A DNA stretch of 64,000 bases. Origin: Nocardia veterana NBRC 100344 (GTDB lineage: Bacteria; Actinomycetota; Actinomycetes; Mycobacteriales; Mycobacteriaceae). This document shows, in pieces, positions 8,791-18,125 of this stretch. Position numbers and translations under genes: made by a program. Location: contig NZ_BAGM01000076.1 in assembly GCF_000308855.1 (NCBI RefSeq), forward strand, positions 32,845-96,844. Direction: 5' to 3'. Numbering within the stretch: position 1 is the stretch's first letter; each line of letters starts with the position of its first letter. The notes below the pieces were generated by a model that saw nothing but the letters and a program-made list of their open reading frames with translations, did not search any database and was not told the origin of the DNA.

Positions 8791-9354
8791 TCAGTGGTTG
8801 GTTCGATACCTGGTCAGGACCACGCCGTGCGGGAAGGTCCGGGTCTCCACCAGGGTCAGATCGGCCCGATTGTCCAGGGCCGCAAAGAACGGCGTGCCAC
8901 CACCGACCAGCACCGGATGGACGACGAGCGCGTACTCGTCGATCAGCCCGGCCCGCATCGCCGTTGCGGCGAGGGTGGCGCCGCCGATATCCATGGGTCC
9001 GCCGTCCTCGGCCTTCAGCCGGGTGATCTCGGTGACCGCGTCGCCGGTGACCAGGCGGGCGTTCCCGTCGACCGTGCTGATCGTCGAGGAGAACACCACT
9101 TTCGGCATGTCCCGCCAGCGGCGGGCGTACTCGATCTCCGCCGGCGTGGCGCCCGGCTGCCGGTCGGCGGTCGGCCAGTGGGAGCTCATCGTCTCCCACA
9201 GTTTGCGCCCGTACAGGGCTGTGCCGGTCGCGCTCACCCGGTCGGACCACCATTGGAACAACTCGTCGCTCCCCGCCCCCCAGCCGACATCCCCGTCGGG
9301 CGCCGCGATGTAGCCGTCCAGGCTCACATTCATGCCGAACGTCAGCTTCCGCAT
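8791..9354 (-). CDS. Dihydrofolate reductase-family (RibD C-terminal-like) oxidoreductase
   Basis: 187 residues. The start 'MRKLTFGMNVSLDGYIAAPD' is the signature of the DHFR/RibD-C superfamily (YwjB/YyaP-like). 'GRKLWETMSSHWP', 'MPKVVFSSTI' and the late 'DEYALVVHPVLVGGGTPFF' follow in the usual order. The family binds NADPH; most members of this group have no proven substrate and are not the folate-pathway DHFR. GGAGG lies 12 nt before the ATG, slightly far. The gene converges on the cutinase gene. Confidence 0.9.
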   Translation of the reverse strand: MRKLTFGMNVSLDGYIAAPDGDVGWGAGSDELFQWWSDRVSATGTALYGRKLWETMSSHWPTADRQPGATPAEIEYARRWRDMPKVVFSSTISTVDGNARLVTGDAVTEITRLKAEDGGPMDIGGATLAATAMRAGLIDEYALVVHPVLVGGGTPFFAALDNRADLTLVETRTFPHGVVLTRYRTNH

Positions 9355-9557
9355 GGTGTCGTCATACCTCCGTGATTCGGTACCCGCGGCCCGGACCGGC
9401 CCACCGCGAGCGTCATCCTGTGCGCTGTCGAAGCGGCCGGCCGCTCTGCTCGCCACCGTAGGCCGGGCAGGTGCGAGCGTGTCCAAGGGGGCGAGGCGAT
9501 CCGGGTTGGGCGACAAGCGGATTCGAATCCAGCGGCAGTCCGCCACTTCCGGCCGGA

Positions 9558-9935
9558 TCAGATCAGTCCGGGATCGTCGGGGCGGACCGTGCACGCGAAC
9601 ATCTTCTCGGCCGACCGGGCCGGGTCCATCATCGCCGCCTCCGCACCCATCGTCGCCGGGGCGGCGACCACCGTGCCGGCGCCGCACCCCGTCCACCGCA
9701 CCACGAGTCCTTGCGGATCGCGCTGGTCGGCGACGACAACCCCCTCGGCCGCCCGATCGATCGGTGCCACGTGGTAGGTACGGATATCTTCGGATTGCCC
9801 ATCCGCGCCGACCACGTCGAAGGCGAAGATCGCAACCCGCTCGCCGGCCACCGGGTGCCCGGGCGGCCACGGATCGTTACCCACCCCGGCCGGAGTGCCC
9901 ACGGTCTTCGCTGCGATGGTCGTCGGCTGCTGCAC
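9558..9935 (-). CDS. Hypothetical protein, soluble
   Basis: 125 residues from a GTG with GGGAGG 7 nt upstream. There is no signal peptide or membrane segment. The middle reads like a small beta-rich domain (GERVAIFAFDVVGADGQSED, then 'RTYHVAPIDRA'). I do not recognise the family. Codon use is the same as its neighbours, and the good ribosome binding site supports it as real. It lies divergent to the second STAND-LuxR gene with about 200 nt between starts. Confidence 0.65.
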   Translation of the reverse strand: MQQPTTIAAKTVGTPAGVGNDPWPPGHPVAGERVAIFAFDVVGADGQSEDIRTYHVAPIDRAAEGVVVADQRDPQGLVVRWTGCGAGTVVAAPATMGAEAAMMDPARSAEKMFACTVRPDDPGLI

Positions 9936-10141
9936 AGGCTCGCCTCCCGTGAATTCGGACCCGCCGGTCTCCGGTTCAGACTAGGTCGCCGCGGCCCGGC
10001 GCGCAGATGATGCCGAACAAAAAAACCTCCACAGTCCGGCGTGCGGGACGTGTGCCGAGCGTGTTTGTACCATCGGACTTCGTTGATCCGCGCTGCGTAC
10101 TCGTGGCGCGCCATCGATCGTGGCGATTGGGGGAGGTAGCT

Positions 10142-12610
10142 GTGGCAGCGCGCCAACGGGGAATCGCGCCGGGTCCGTCCGACGACTTCGTCGGCCGCCA
10201 CCGCGAGCTCGACCGCCTCGCGACCCTGTTACTCGGGAAGCGGCGGCTGATCACGGTGGTCGGGCCCGGTGGTATCGGCAAGACACGGCTGGTCGCCGAG
10301 GCCGTCCATCGATTCGGCAGAGCCCGTCAGGAACCGGTCCCGTGGGTGCGCCTGGCCCGGCTTCCCAAGAGCGCGGACGCAACCGCGGTGGCCGACGAGA
10401 TCGTGCGCTCGGTCGTCGGGCACGACTTCTCCGGCCGCCCGTCCTGGGAAGCGTTGATCGAGACCCTGACCGACAGCTCCGCACCCCGGCCGCTGGTCGT
10501 GATCGACAACTGCGAACACGTGCTGGCCGCGGCCGGGGCGGCCGTCACCGAACTCCTCGACGCGGTACCGACCGTCACCGTGCTGGCGACGAGCCGGGGA
10601 CGGGTCGGCTGGGTCGACGAGCAGGTTCTGCGTGTCCCGCCGCTCAGCGATCAGCAGGCAATCGAATTGTTCTGCCGCCGTGCGGAATTGACGAGCACAA
10701 CGGTCACCGACACCGAGACGGTCCGATCGATCTGCCGGCACCTGAACAACCAGCCGCTGCACATCCGGCTGGCGGCGGCACGGCTGTTCCGGCAGCCGCT
10801 GCGGGCGATCGCGCGCGACCTCACCGGTGAACAGACCGACCGCCGGCTGGCCTGGCCGGCGGACCCGCACTTCGGCGCCGAGGAACGCCATCAGGCGATC
10901 GGGGACGTGATCGCCTGGTCGTTCGACCTCTGCGGGGACAGTGAACGACTGCTGCTGGAGCGAATGTCGGTATTCGCTCCGGGCGGCGAGCACGGCGGTT
11001 CCGACATCGACGTGGTGGATGTCGGGGCCGACCTCGACGCCGTCCGGACGATCTGCAGCGGCCCGGACGGTACGGGCCTCGAGCTGGCTCCCGACCAGAT
11101 CGAGGGGTTGCTCGAGCGGTTGGCCGATCAGTCACTGGTGTCCGTGCACCTGTCGGGCGACCGGGCACACTACTCGCTGCTGGAGAGTATCCGAGTCTTC
11201 GCGCGGCAACGCGTGGCAGCGCGAGGCGACGCAGAGCCACGGCGGCTCGCCGCACGACATCGTCGCTACTACCGCGACCGCATCCGGTCCGCGCGCAGCG
11301 AATGGTTCAGTCATCGGGAGCGCGAGCTGCTGAATTGGGCGAGCGCGTCCTGGGACAACCTGTTGCTGGCGGTCGAGGGCAGCATGCGCACCCCCGGCGA
11401 GGCGGTGATCGGTCTGGAAATCGTCAGCGGAATGATCGCGCTGCGCGTGCCCTTCTTCCGGGGCTCGCTGCGCGATGCGCGGTGCTGGGCCGAGCAGACA
11501 CTGGCGGCCACAGCCGACGACGACCCGGACGCGAGCCGGCTGCGGCTGGCCACCCGCGCGGCGGTGGCATGGATCTGCCTGTGCCAGGGGCTCCCCGACG
11601 ATGCGGCGCGGATGCTGCACGAATGTGCCACCCTCTGCCTGACCGACGACGACGCCCGCAGCGCCTGGCTCGACGACCCGGTGCCGGATCGAGCGGTGCC
11701 CGGCACCGTCGAATTCGCCGCGGGGTGCACCCTCATGCTGGTACACGGCGATGTGCGGGCGTTGGTCGTCCTGGCCCGGGCACGCGAGAAGTTCACCGCG
11801 GCAGGCGATTACGGCAATGCCGCGATGAGCGAGTTGTTCGAGGCGCTCACCGCGGCCTTCCTGGGGAACCGCGACCAGGCGCTCGCCCTCACCCGCCGCC
11901 ACCTCGACAACACCACCCGCGCGCAGGGCGAGTGGGCCACATCGTGGGCGGAGATCGCATGGATAATCGCCGAAACCCGATACGGCGACGCCCACCAGGC
12001 GATCGCGACCGCACGCGCGACCCTGGCACGACAGATTGCCATGCGGGACGCCTGGGGTGCGGTCTGGACGGTGCACGCACTCGTCTGGGCGTTGTCGCGG
12101 GTGCTGACATCCGGCTCGGGCCGTTCGGCTTCGGCGGCCGACACCGCGAGACTGGTGGGCGCGGCCGACGCGTTGCGGCGCCGGCTCGGAGTCGAGATCG
12201 CTCATCTGCGCCCCTTCTCGGCGGAGACGGCTCGCGCGGTCGAACGACTTCGAAAAAACCTCGGCACGAACAGGTTCGAATCGCTGCGGCAGGAAGGCGC
12301 CGGCTTGCGACCGCCGATGGCCCACGTTGCCCGGCTCGCTCAGGGGGAGGGACCTTCGACCGACCAGCGCGCGCCGACCGGTGATGCCGAACGGTCGTGG
12401 GATCACCTCACCCACGCCGAGCGGGAGGTCGCGGTGTTGGCGGCAGCCGGGTGGACCAACGCGGCCATCGCCACGCGGCGGGGCAGTTCCCGCCGCACCG
12501 TCGATGCCCAGATCGCCGCCGTTCTGCGCAAACTCACGATCGACTCCCGCGAGGACATCTCCGCCCTGATCCCTCCGGGCAACCGCGACGGCGCCCGCGC
12601 GGCGCGCTGA
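10142..12610 (+). CDS. STAND-family ATPase regulator with C-terminal LuxR DNA-binding domain
   Basis: 822 residues. Walker A GPGGIGKT at 41-48 and Walker B PLVVIDNCEHV around 121-130 define the NTPase; a helical TPR-like middle part follows, and the end is a LuxR helix-turn-helix ('LTHAEREVAVLAAAGWTNAA' then 'IATRRGSSRRTVDAQIA'). I chose the GTG at 10142, which has GGGGAGG 5 nt upstream; an earlier ATG at 10007 would add 45 residues without homology text. It is a paralogue of the gene at 4132. The recognition part of the HTH (RRGSSRRTVDAQ) is diverged from the first, so the targets should differ. Confidence 0.88.
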   Translation: MAARQRGIAPGPSDDFVGRHRELDRLATLLLGKRRLITVVGPGGIGKTRLVAEAVHRFGRARQEPVPWVRLARLPKSADATAVADEIVRSVVGHDFSGRPSWEALIETLTDSSAPRPLVVIDNCEHVLAAAGAAVTELLDAVPTVTVLATSRGRVGWVDEQVLRVPPLSDQQAIELFCRRAELTSTTVTDTETVRSICRHLNNQPLHIRLAAARLFRQPLRAIARDLTGEQTDRRLAWPADPHFGAEERHQAIGDVIAWSFDLCGDSERLLLERMSVFAPGGEHGGSDIDVVDVGADLDAVRTICSGPDGTGLELAPDQIEGLLERLADQSLVSVHLSGDRAHYSLLESIRVFARQRVAARGDAEPRRLAARHRRYYRDRIRSARSEWFSHRERELLNWASASWDNLLLAVEGSMRTPGEAVIGLEIVSGMIALRVPFFRGSLRDARCWAEQTLAATADDDPDASRLRLATRAAVAWICLCQGLPDDAARMLHECATLCLTDDDARSAWLDDPVPDRAVPGTVEFAAGCTLMLVHGDVRALVVLARAREKFTAAGDYGNAAMSELFEALTAAFLGNRDQALALTRRHLDNTTRAQGEWATSWAEIAWIIAETRYGDAHQAIATARATLARQIAMRDAWGAVWTVHALVWALSRVLTSGSGRSASAADTARLVGAADALRRRLGVEIAHLRPFSAETARAVERLRKNLGTNRFESLRQEGAGLRPPMAHVARLAQGEGPSTDQRAPTGDAERSWDHLTHAEREVAVLAAAGWTNAAIATRRGSSRRTVDAQIAAVLRKLTIDSREDISALIPPGNRDGARAAR

Positions 12611-12820
12611 TCGCAGCGGTGTCCGCACCTACCTACCTACGTATCTGCAGAACGGTACCGATTACGAACGATCCGCATTCGGATACGGTCGCTGACTGCA
12701 ATACCGGAACCGTCGGCGCGAGACGGACGGCCGCACGCGATCGGGAGGGAAGCGATCAACCAGCAGTTCGGTGGCAGGTATCAGCCCCAGCCCCCAGGAA
12801 GACCACCGGTCGGGCAACCG

Positions 12821-14173
12821 ATGCCCCCGCCACAATGGCAACCGCAACCGCCGCCGCAATGGCAACCGCAACCGCCGAGGCCGCCGAAATCCAAGGCCGC
12901 CCGCATCGTGGTGATCGTCGGTTGCGTGGCCGTGGTGCTCGGTATCGTCGTCGCGTTCACCGTGCTGCGCCCGATGTTCGGGTCCGACACCGAGACCCGG
13001 GCCGGTGCCGTCGGCGACGGAACGACGGTGACCCGCCCCGGCTATCCGACCAATGTCCCCGCAGTGGCCGATCCCGCACCACTGAGCGAGACTCCGAATC
13101 CTGCCCCGAGCTCCTATCAGGGAACGCCGGTCGTGCAGGCGTGCAATCTGCTGACCATTGCCGACCTGAACAAATTGGGTATTCGCACCGATCCGAACCC
13201 CTTGCCGAATTCGGTCACTTTCGAGCGCACCTACCTGGCGGCCGACGGCGCCGGACCACTGCACGCCGGGCAGAGCACCGTACCGTCCGCACCGACGTTC
13301 GCGCTCAACAAGTGCACCTACGGACTCGCCGCCCCCAACGGCGCCTCCGGCGAACATGTGTCGATCGCAGTGGCGCAGGATTCCTACTACCCGGGCACCA
13401 GCGGCATCGAAAAATACCCGGGCGCACAGAAATTCGGCGAGGTGAACGTGTCCTCGCATCTGCGTGACACCCCGGATCCGAACGACCGGCAAGGTCAGGT
13501 CTCGATGTGGACCCACGGTGCGAACGTCGACCTCGATGTCAGCCTGTCACCGGGTGGGTACGGCCCGAAGATGCACGACATCGTGACCGTCATCGCCGCC
13601 AACATGCAGGCCCAGGTCGCCGCCCCCGCCGGTCCCGCCACCATCGCCTACGACCGGGCGGCGTTTCCGGCCACCGTGGCGCAGCCGTGCCCGCTGCTGA
13701 CCCAGGACGTGTTCGCCGCCGCATACGGTTCGGCGCTGTCGCCGCTGGTGGTCGAGCAGCCCGCCACGGCGGTCGGGCAGACGACGTTCGACGCCCGATC
13801 CCGTGACAAGAACTATGTCGCGATGAGCTGTTATCGCGGCACGGGCGAGATCGACCCGGGCGACCGTCAGGCGGTGGAACTGGAGATCAAGAGCTATCTG
13901 TCGGAGGAATCGGCGAAGAAGGACATCGCATTCGTCGGCAAGCAACACCACGGGCAACCGGCCGACATTCCGCTCAGCGACGAATCCGCTGTGCTCGACG
14001 ATCCCAGCATGCTCGGCGCGGCCGGCGCCGTGACCGTCCGGAAGGGGCGGTTCATCCTGGATCTGCGAGCGCACGATCCGCGGCATCGCAACGGGCTGAC
14101 CGCGGCCGAGGCCCGGACCATCCTGGTCCCCGCGATGCGGCAGGTCGTCCGCAACCTGGGTGACATGCACTGA
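12821..14173 (+). CDS. Proline-rich, membrane-anchored DUF3558-like protein
   Basis: 450 residues from the first standard start. The N-terminus has Pro/Gln/Trp repeats (PPPQWQPQP), then one membrane segment (about 27-48) and a large extracytoplasmic part. That part shows two DUF3558-like modules: 'QACNLLTIADLNKLG' near 108 and 'QPCPLLTQDVFAAAYG' near 287, with further paired Cys. DUF3558 proteins are envelope proteins of mycolic-acid actinomycetes with unknown role. The ribosome binding site (GGGAGGG) lies far upstream at 12743-12749, before an in-frame ATC at 12755 that would add 22 residues starting N-Q-Q-F-G-G; see findings. Confidence 0.75.
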   Translation: MPPPQWQPQPPPQWQPQPPRPPKSKAARIVVIVGCVAVVLGIVVAFTVLRPMFGSDTETRAGAVGDGTTVTRPGYPTNVPAVADPAPLSETPNPAPSSYQGTPVVQACNLLTIADLNKLGIRTDPNPLPNSVTFERTYLAADGAGPLHAGQSTVPSAPTFALNKCTYGLAAPNGASGEHVSIAVAQDSYYPGTSGIEKYPGAQKFGEVNVSSHLRDTPDPNDRQGQVSMWTHGANVDLDVSLSPGGYGPKMHDIVTVIAANMQAQVAAPAGPATIAYDRAAFPATVAQPCPLLTQDVFAAAYGSALSPLVVEQPATAVGQTTFDARSRDKNYVAMSCYRGTGEIDPGDRQAVELEIKSYLSEESAKKDIAFVGKQHHGQPADIPLSDESAVLDDPSMLGAAGAVTVRKGRFILDLRAHDPRHRNGLTAAEARTILVPAMRQVVRNLGDMH

Positions 14174-14268
14174 CCCACAACGCATTCCAGACACGCGGGC
14201 GCCGGCACGGACTCGACGAACTACTGCCCGGTCGGCATTTCATCTCGAAGCCGGAAAGTAGCGCGCCC

Positions 14269-15861
14269 TCAGTCGAGGGCCGGAGCGCCGACGACGTCCT
14301 GCTCGCGACGACGCGTCGCGTGCGCCGTGCGCCGCCGAAGCGCCGCCACCACGGCAACGGCCGCGGCGAGCACACATACGACGCGTTCGGGCAGCGGCCC
14401 CATCGCCGTCGCGGGCGTGCTCTCGGTGCGCAGCGGGAGCTTCGCCGCCAGCGCCGCCGGAACGAATTTCGCCGTCTGCTGCCGCACCACGCCGTCGGCG
14501 GTGACGATCGCGCTGACCCCGGTGGTCGCCGCGACGACCAGCGCCCGCCCGTGTTCGACCGCCCGCACCCGCGACATGGCCAGCTGCTGATAGGTCATAT
14601 CGCTGTCACCGAAGGTGGCGTTGTTGGTGGGCACCGTCAGCACTTGCGCGCCCGCGCGCAGGGAATCCTCGAAGGCGCGGTCGAACGCGACCTCGTAACA
14701 GGTCGCCACGCCGATCGCCACCGCCGGGCCGCCGTCGCTCGGCCGGGCGTGCACGACACCGTCGCCGTGACCGGGAACGAAATGGCCGGCGCGGTCGGCG
14801 TAGCTGGAGAAGTGGCGGAAGAATCCGCGATAGGGCAGATATTCGCCGAACGGCTGGACGATCTTCTTGTCGTGTCGCTCCCCCGGGCCGTCGGCATCCC
14901 AGACGATGACCGAATTGGTGGTGGTGCGGTCGTCGTTCACCAGAACCGCGCCGACCAGAATCGGGGCGCGCACGGCGCGCGCGGCCGCGGTGATCTCCGC
15001 GTAGGCGTCCGCATTCCGCAAGGGATCGATGTCGGAGGAATTCTCCGGCCAGATCACCACATCGGGCTGGGCGGCCGTGCCCGCGGCGACCGCCCGGGCC
15101 AACTCCTCGGTGCGGCGGATGTGATTGTCCAGTACGGCGCGACGCTGGGCATTGAAATCCAGTCCCAGCCGCGGCACGCTGCCCTGGATAGCGGCGACCG
15201 TGATCGACCGGTCTCCGTCGTCCGGGGCGGGCAGCGCGGTCCGGAGGATCACTCCGGTAACGGGGATGATAGCCACAACCGTTGCGAGAGTGATAATTCC
15301 GAGCGCTCGCCGGGGAACGTCCCGGCGGCGCAGACGCAGCGCCAGGGCGGCCAGAACGGTGCCGGTCAGCGCGACCGCGAAGCTCACCACCGGGGCGCCG
15401 CCGAGCCACGCCAACGGCAGGTACCAGCCGTCGGCCTGTCCGAAAGCCAATCGGCCCCAAGGGAATCCACCGAACGGAAAACTCGATCGCCCCCATTCGG
15501 TGAGGGTCCACATCGTCGCCACCCACAGCGGCCACCCTGGCAGCGCGCTCACCAGCCGCGCCAGCAGCCCGAACAAGCCGACGTAGATCGCGCAGGCCGC
15601 CGACAGCGCCAGCCACGGCACCGGACCGACGTAGATCCCGGTCCACGGCAGCAGCGGCAGGAAGAACGCCAGGCCCGCGAGCAGGCCGTAACCGAACCCG
15701 CCGCGCAGTCGGGTCGCATCGCGCACCACCAGGGTCAGCGCCGCGATGCCGATCGGTGCGAGATACCAGCAGGTGCTCGGCGGGAAACTCGCGTACAGCA
15801 GCAGTCCGGCGACGACAGCGGCCCCGATCCTCCCCCATACCCGCCACGTCACGCCCAGCAC
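14269..15861 (-). CDS. lnt: Apolipoprotein N-acyltransferase
   Basis: 530 residues. It attaches the third acyl chain to the N-terminal Cys of lipoproteins at the outer face of the inner membrane. About six to eight membrane helices lie in 12-210, then the carbon-nitrogen hydrolase domain with the Glu-Lys-Cys triad: Glu273 (VIWPENSSDID), Lys332/333 (KKIVQPFGEYLPYR) and Cys388 (GVATCYEVAF). A final helix is near 490-510. The GTG start has no ribosome binding site but a TAGTCT hexamer ends 6 nt before it, so a leaderless mRNA is likely. The stand-alone gene lacks the fused Ppm1 mannosyltransferase domain found in M. tuberculosis Rv2051c. Confidence 0.93.
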   Translation of the reverse strand: MLGVTWRVWGRIGAAVVAGLLLYASFPPSTCWYLAPIGIAALTLVVRDATRLRGGFGYGLLAGLAFFLPLLPWTGIYVGPVPWLALSAACAIYVGLFGLLARLVSALPGWPLWVATMWTLTEWGRSSFPFGGFPWGRLAFGQADGWYLPLAWLGGAPVVSFAVALTGTVLAALALRLRRRDVPRRALGIITLATVVAIIPVTGVILRTALPAPDDGDRSITVAAIQGSVPRLGLDFNAQRRAVLDNHIRRTEELARAVAAGTAAQPDVVIWPENSSDIDPLRNADAYAEITAAARAVRAPILVGAVLVNDDRTTTNSVIVWDADGPGERHDKKIVQPFGEYLPYRGFFRHFSSYADRAGHFVPGHGDGVVHARPSDGGPAVAIGVATCYEVAFDRAFEDSLRAGAQVLTVPTNNATFGDSDMTYQQLAMSRVRAVEHGRALVVAATTGVSAIVTADGVVRQQTAKFVPAALAAKLPLRTESTPATAMGPLPERVVCVLAAAVAVVAALRRRTAHATRRREQDVVGAPALD

Positions 15862-15903
15862 CGCGTCAGACTACTGGGATCCCGTCCAGGGGCAGGGATC
15901 GGG

Positions 15904-17499
15904 TCAGGCCTCGTAGATCGTCCGCCCGGCACGAACCGTGCGCAGGCAGCGCGGCAGCGCGGCCCCGGCATCGAGCGGCGGGAGTCCGGGCACGCGCGAA
16001 CGCGGATCGGTCGACCAGCGCTGCACGGTGTCGGCGGCGGCGGCGACCACCAGTTCCGTTGCGTCCCACACCGCGTAATCGGCGGGAGCGCCGGGAACCA
16101 GGGTGCCCGCGATGCCGTCGCGGACCCCGCCGGCCCGCCACGCGCCCCGAGTGGCGGCGGCGAACGCGGCGCGCGGGGAGATGTGGTGGCCCGGAGTGCG
16201 GTGGTTCACGGCCGCGCGCACCGCCGCCCACGGATCCAGTGCCGTCACCGGTGCGTCGGAACTGATCGCCAACGAGATGCCGGCCGCGGCCATCGCCGCG
16301 TACGGATTGGTGGCCGCGGCGCGTTCGACGCCCAGCCGGGTCGCGTACATGCCCTCGGCGCCACCCCACGCGGCGTCGAATCCCGGTTGCACACTGGCGA
16401 TCACACCGAATTCGGCAAGTTTGGCGATGTGCTCGGCATCCAGCAGTTCGGCGTGTTCGATGCGATGTCCGCGGGTGGCGACGGCCGGTGCGCCGAGTTC
16501 GGCGACGACCCGGCCGAACCCCTCGATCACCGCATCGATGGCGGCATCGCCGATGGCGTGGAAGCCGGCCTGAATCCCGGCCTCGGTACAGGCCCGCACG
16601 TGCGCGGCGATGGCGTCGGCGTCGAGATAGCCGACACCGGTGGTGTCACGATCGGCATAGGGCGCGCGCAGCCACGCGGTGTGCGAGCCGAAGGATCCGT
16701 CGACGAACAGGTCACCGGCCAGGCCGTGGACGCCGAGTTCGGCGATCAGGGCGCGCGCCTGATCCGCGGAGGTCACCGCCTCCCCCCAGTAGGCGAGCAC
16801 CTGCACGTCGTGCTCGAACTCCAGCAGCTCGCGCACATCGGCACGGCCGGCGATCTGCGGTCCGGCGCATTCGTGCACCGCCACCACACCGTGGGCGGCG
16901 GCGTGATCGAGGGCCGTACGGCGAGCGTGCGCGCGCTGCGCGGCGTCCAGACCGTCGAGCGCGGCCCGGCGCAGCAGATGGTGAGCCTCGGCCCGTACCG
17001 CCTCGCCCGCGATGTAACCCGCGGCGGTGCGCACCGCCGGGACGGCATCGAGCAACGCCGTCGACACCACGGCCGAATGAGCGTCGACGCGGGACAGATA
17101 GACCGCGCGGCCGGGACCGGCCGCCGCATCGATCTCCTCGGTCGTCGGTGGCCTGCCCTCCGGCCAGCGGGTCTCGTCCCAGCCGTCGCCGAGCACGATG
17201 CCGGGCCGCTCGGCGGCGTGGGCGCGCACCAGCTCCAGGCAGTCCGTCAGGGAGCGGGCGCCGGACAGATCCAGGCCGGTCAGCTGCAGACCCAGTGCCG
17301 TGACGTGGACGTGCGGGTCGACGAAGGCGGGTGCGACGAACGCGCCGTCGAGCTCGATGATCTCCGCGTCCGGATGCAGGGCCCGGCCCGGCCCGTCGGC
17401 ACCGAGCCAGACCACGGTTCCGTCGGTGACCGCCATCGCGGTCGCATCGGGAGAACTGGAACTGTAGATTCGGCCGCCGACCAGCAACTGGGTACTCAC
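15904..17499 (-). CDS. YtcJ-like metal-dependent amidohydrolase
   Basis: 531 residues. The early beta-sandwich is followed by the metal-binding HxH (VDPHVHVTALG, about 72-76) and, later, 'GFHAIGDAAIDAVIEGF' and 'GHRIEHAELL' with the conserved His, and 'AISSDAPVTALDPW' with the conserved Asp. This is the amidohydrolase-3/YtcJ pattern; substrates are often N-acyl or amide compounds, not defined here. GTG start without a clear ribosome binding site. It ends 42 nt upstream of the lnt start on the same strand. Confidence 0.9.
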   Translation of the reverse strand: MSTQLLVGGRIYSSSSPDATAMAVTDGTVVWLGADGPGRALHPDAEIIELDGAFVAPAFVDPHVHVTALGLQLTGLDLSGARSLTDCLELVRAHAAERPGIVLGDGWDETRWPEGRPPTTEEIDAAAGPGRAVYLSRVDAHSAVVSTALLDAVPAVRTAAGYIAGEAVRAEAHHLLRRAALDGLDAAQRAHARRTALDHAAAHGVVAVHECAGPQIAGRADVRELLEFEHDVQVLAYWGEAVTSADQARALIAELGVHGLAGDLFVDGSFGSHTAWLRAPYADRDTTGVGYLDADAIAAHVRACTEAGIQAGFHAIGDAAIDAVIEGFGRVVAELGAPAVATRGHRIEHAELLDAEHIAKLAEFGVIASVQPGFDAAWGGAEGMYATRLGVERAAATNPYAAMAAAGISLAISSDAPVTALDPWAAVRAAVNHRTPGHHISPRAAFAAATRGAWRAGGVRDGIAGTLVPGAPADYAVWDATELVVAAAADTVQRWSTDPRSRVPGLPPLDAGAALPRCLRTVRAGRTIYEA

Positions 17500-17558
17500 G
17501 GGTGACCAGTGTGCCGCACGCGCGACCTCGTCCGGAATTCGCCTGCGGCGGCGACCGA

Positions 17559-18041
17559 TCAGCGCGGGTCGATCATCCGCCGGGCGGCGCCCTGTCCGTC
17601 GTCGTAGTACTGCTCGACCACCACACCGTCGACGACCTCGCCGGATGGCTCGACCACCACGCCGCGATATCCGGCGGCCATGGTCAGCCGATCGAGGCGG
17701 CGCAACGCCGCAGCCGAAACCAGGGGTCGCAGCAGGGCGCGGGTGGGCAGCAGCAGAATCAGGCCGAGGACCGAGGTGATCAAGCCGGGAACGAACATCA
17801 ACAGGGCACCCGTGGCAACCAGCGCGCCGTCGGCCACGGCGGTGCCCGCCGCGATCTCCCCGCGCCCGGCGCGACGGAACTGCCGGAAAACCTTACGACC
17901 CTGCGAACGCACCAGGATCAGCCCGAGTGCGGAGCCGGCGATCAGCAGCAGGATGGTGGGCACGGCACCGATCAGGTGGCCGACCACCACCAGCGCCGCG
18001 ATCTCGACGACGAGATAGAGGGCGAACAACAGGGCGGGCAT
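17559..18041 (-). CDS. fxsA: FxsA family membrane protein
   Basis: 160 residues. Residues 1-110 match FxsA: 'MPALLFALYLVVEIAALVVV' starts the first helix, then a 'LLIAGSALGLILVRSQG' helix and a third near 78-100 ('FVPGLITSVLGLILLLP'). The cytosolic tail is acidic with 'VVEQYYDDG'. In E. coli excess FxsA relieves phage T7 exclusion; its normal role is unknown. GGAAAGGA 6 nt before the ATG. The stop lies 59 nt before the amidohydrolase start, so an operon is possible. Confidence 0.9.
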   Translation of the reverse strand: MPALLFALYLVVEIAALVVVGHLIGAVPTILLLIAGSALGLILVRSQGRKVFRQFRRAGRGEIAAGTAVADGALVATGALLMFVPGLITSVLGLILLLPTRALLRPLVSAAALRRLDRLTMAAGYRGVVVEPSGEVVDGVVVEQYYDDGQGAARRMIDPR

Positions 18042-18125
18042 CGGCGATCCTTTCCACGATCTACCCTGCCCAACGCGCGAGCCGGCCGATTTTCTCCCGA
18101 TTCCGGCAGATCGGTCCGAACCGGA

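Noticed and set aside
9490..9560. tRNA-like piece with GATTCGAATCC and a later CCGCCA
   Set aside because: The T-loop-like palindrome is present, but no matching acceptor stem, D-arm or anticodon arm can be formed, so it is chance.
14320..17505. A plus-strand frame open for over 1000 codons opposite lnt and the amidohydrolase
   Set aside because: Low-complexity Arg/Gly/His text antisense to two confident genes; a result of GC-rich codon bias.
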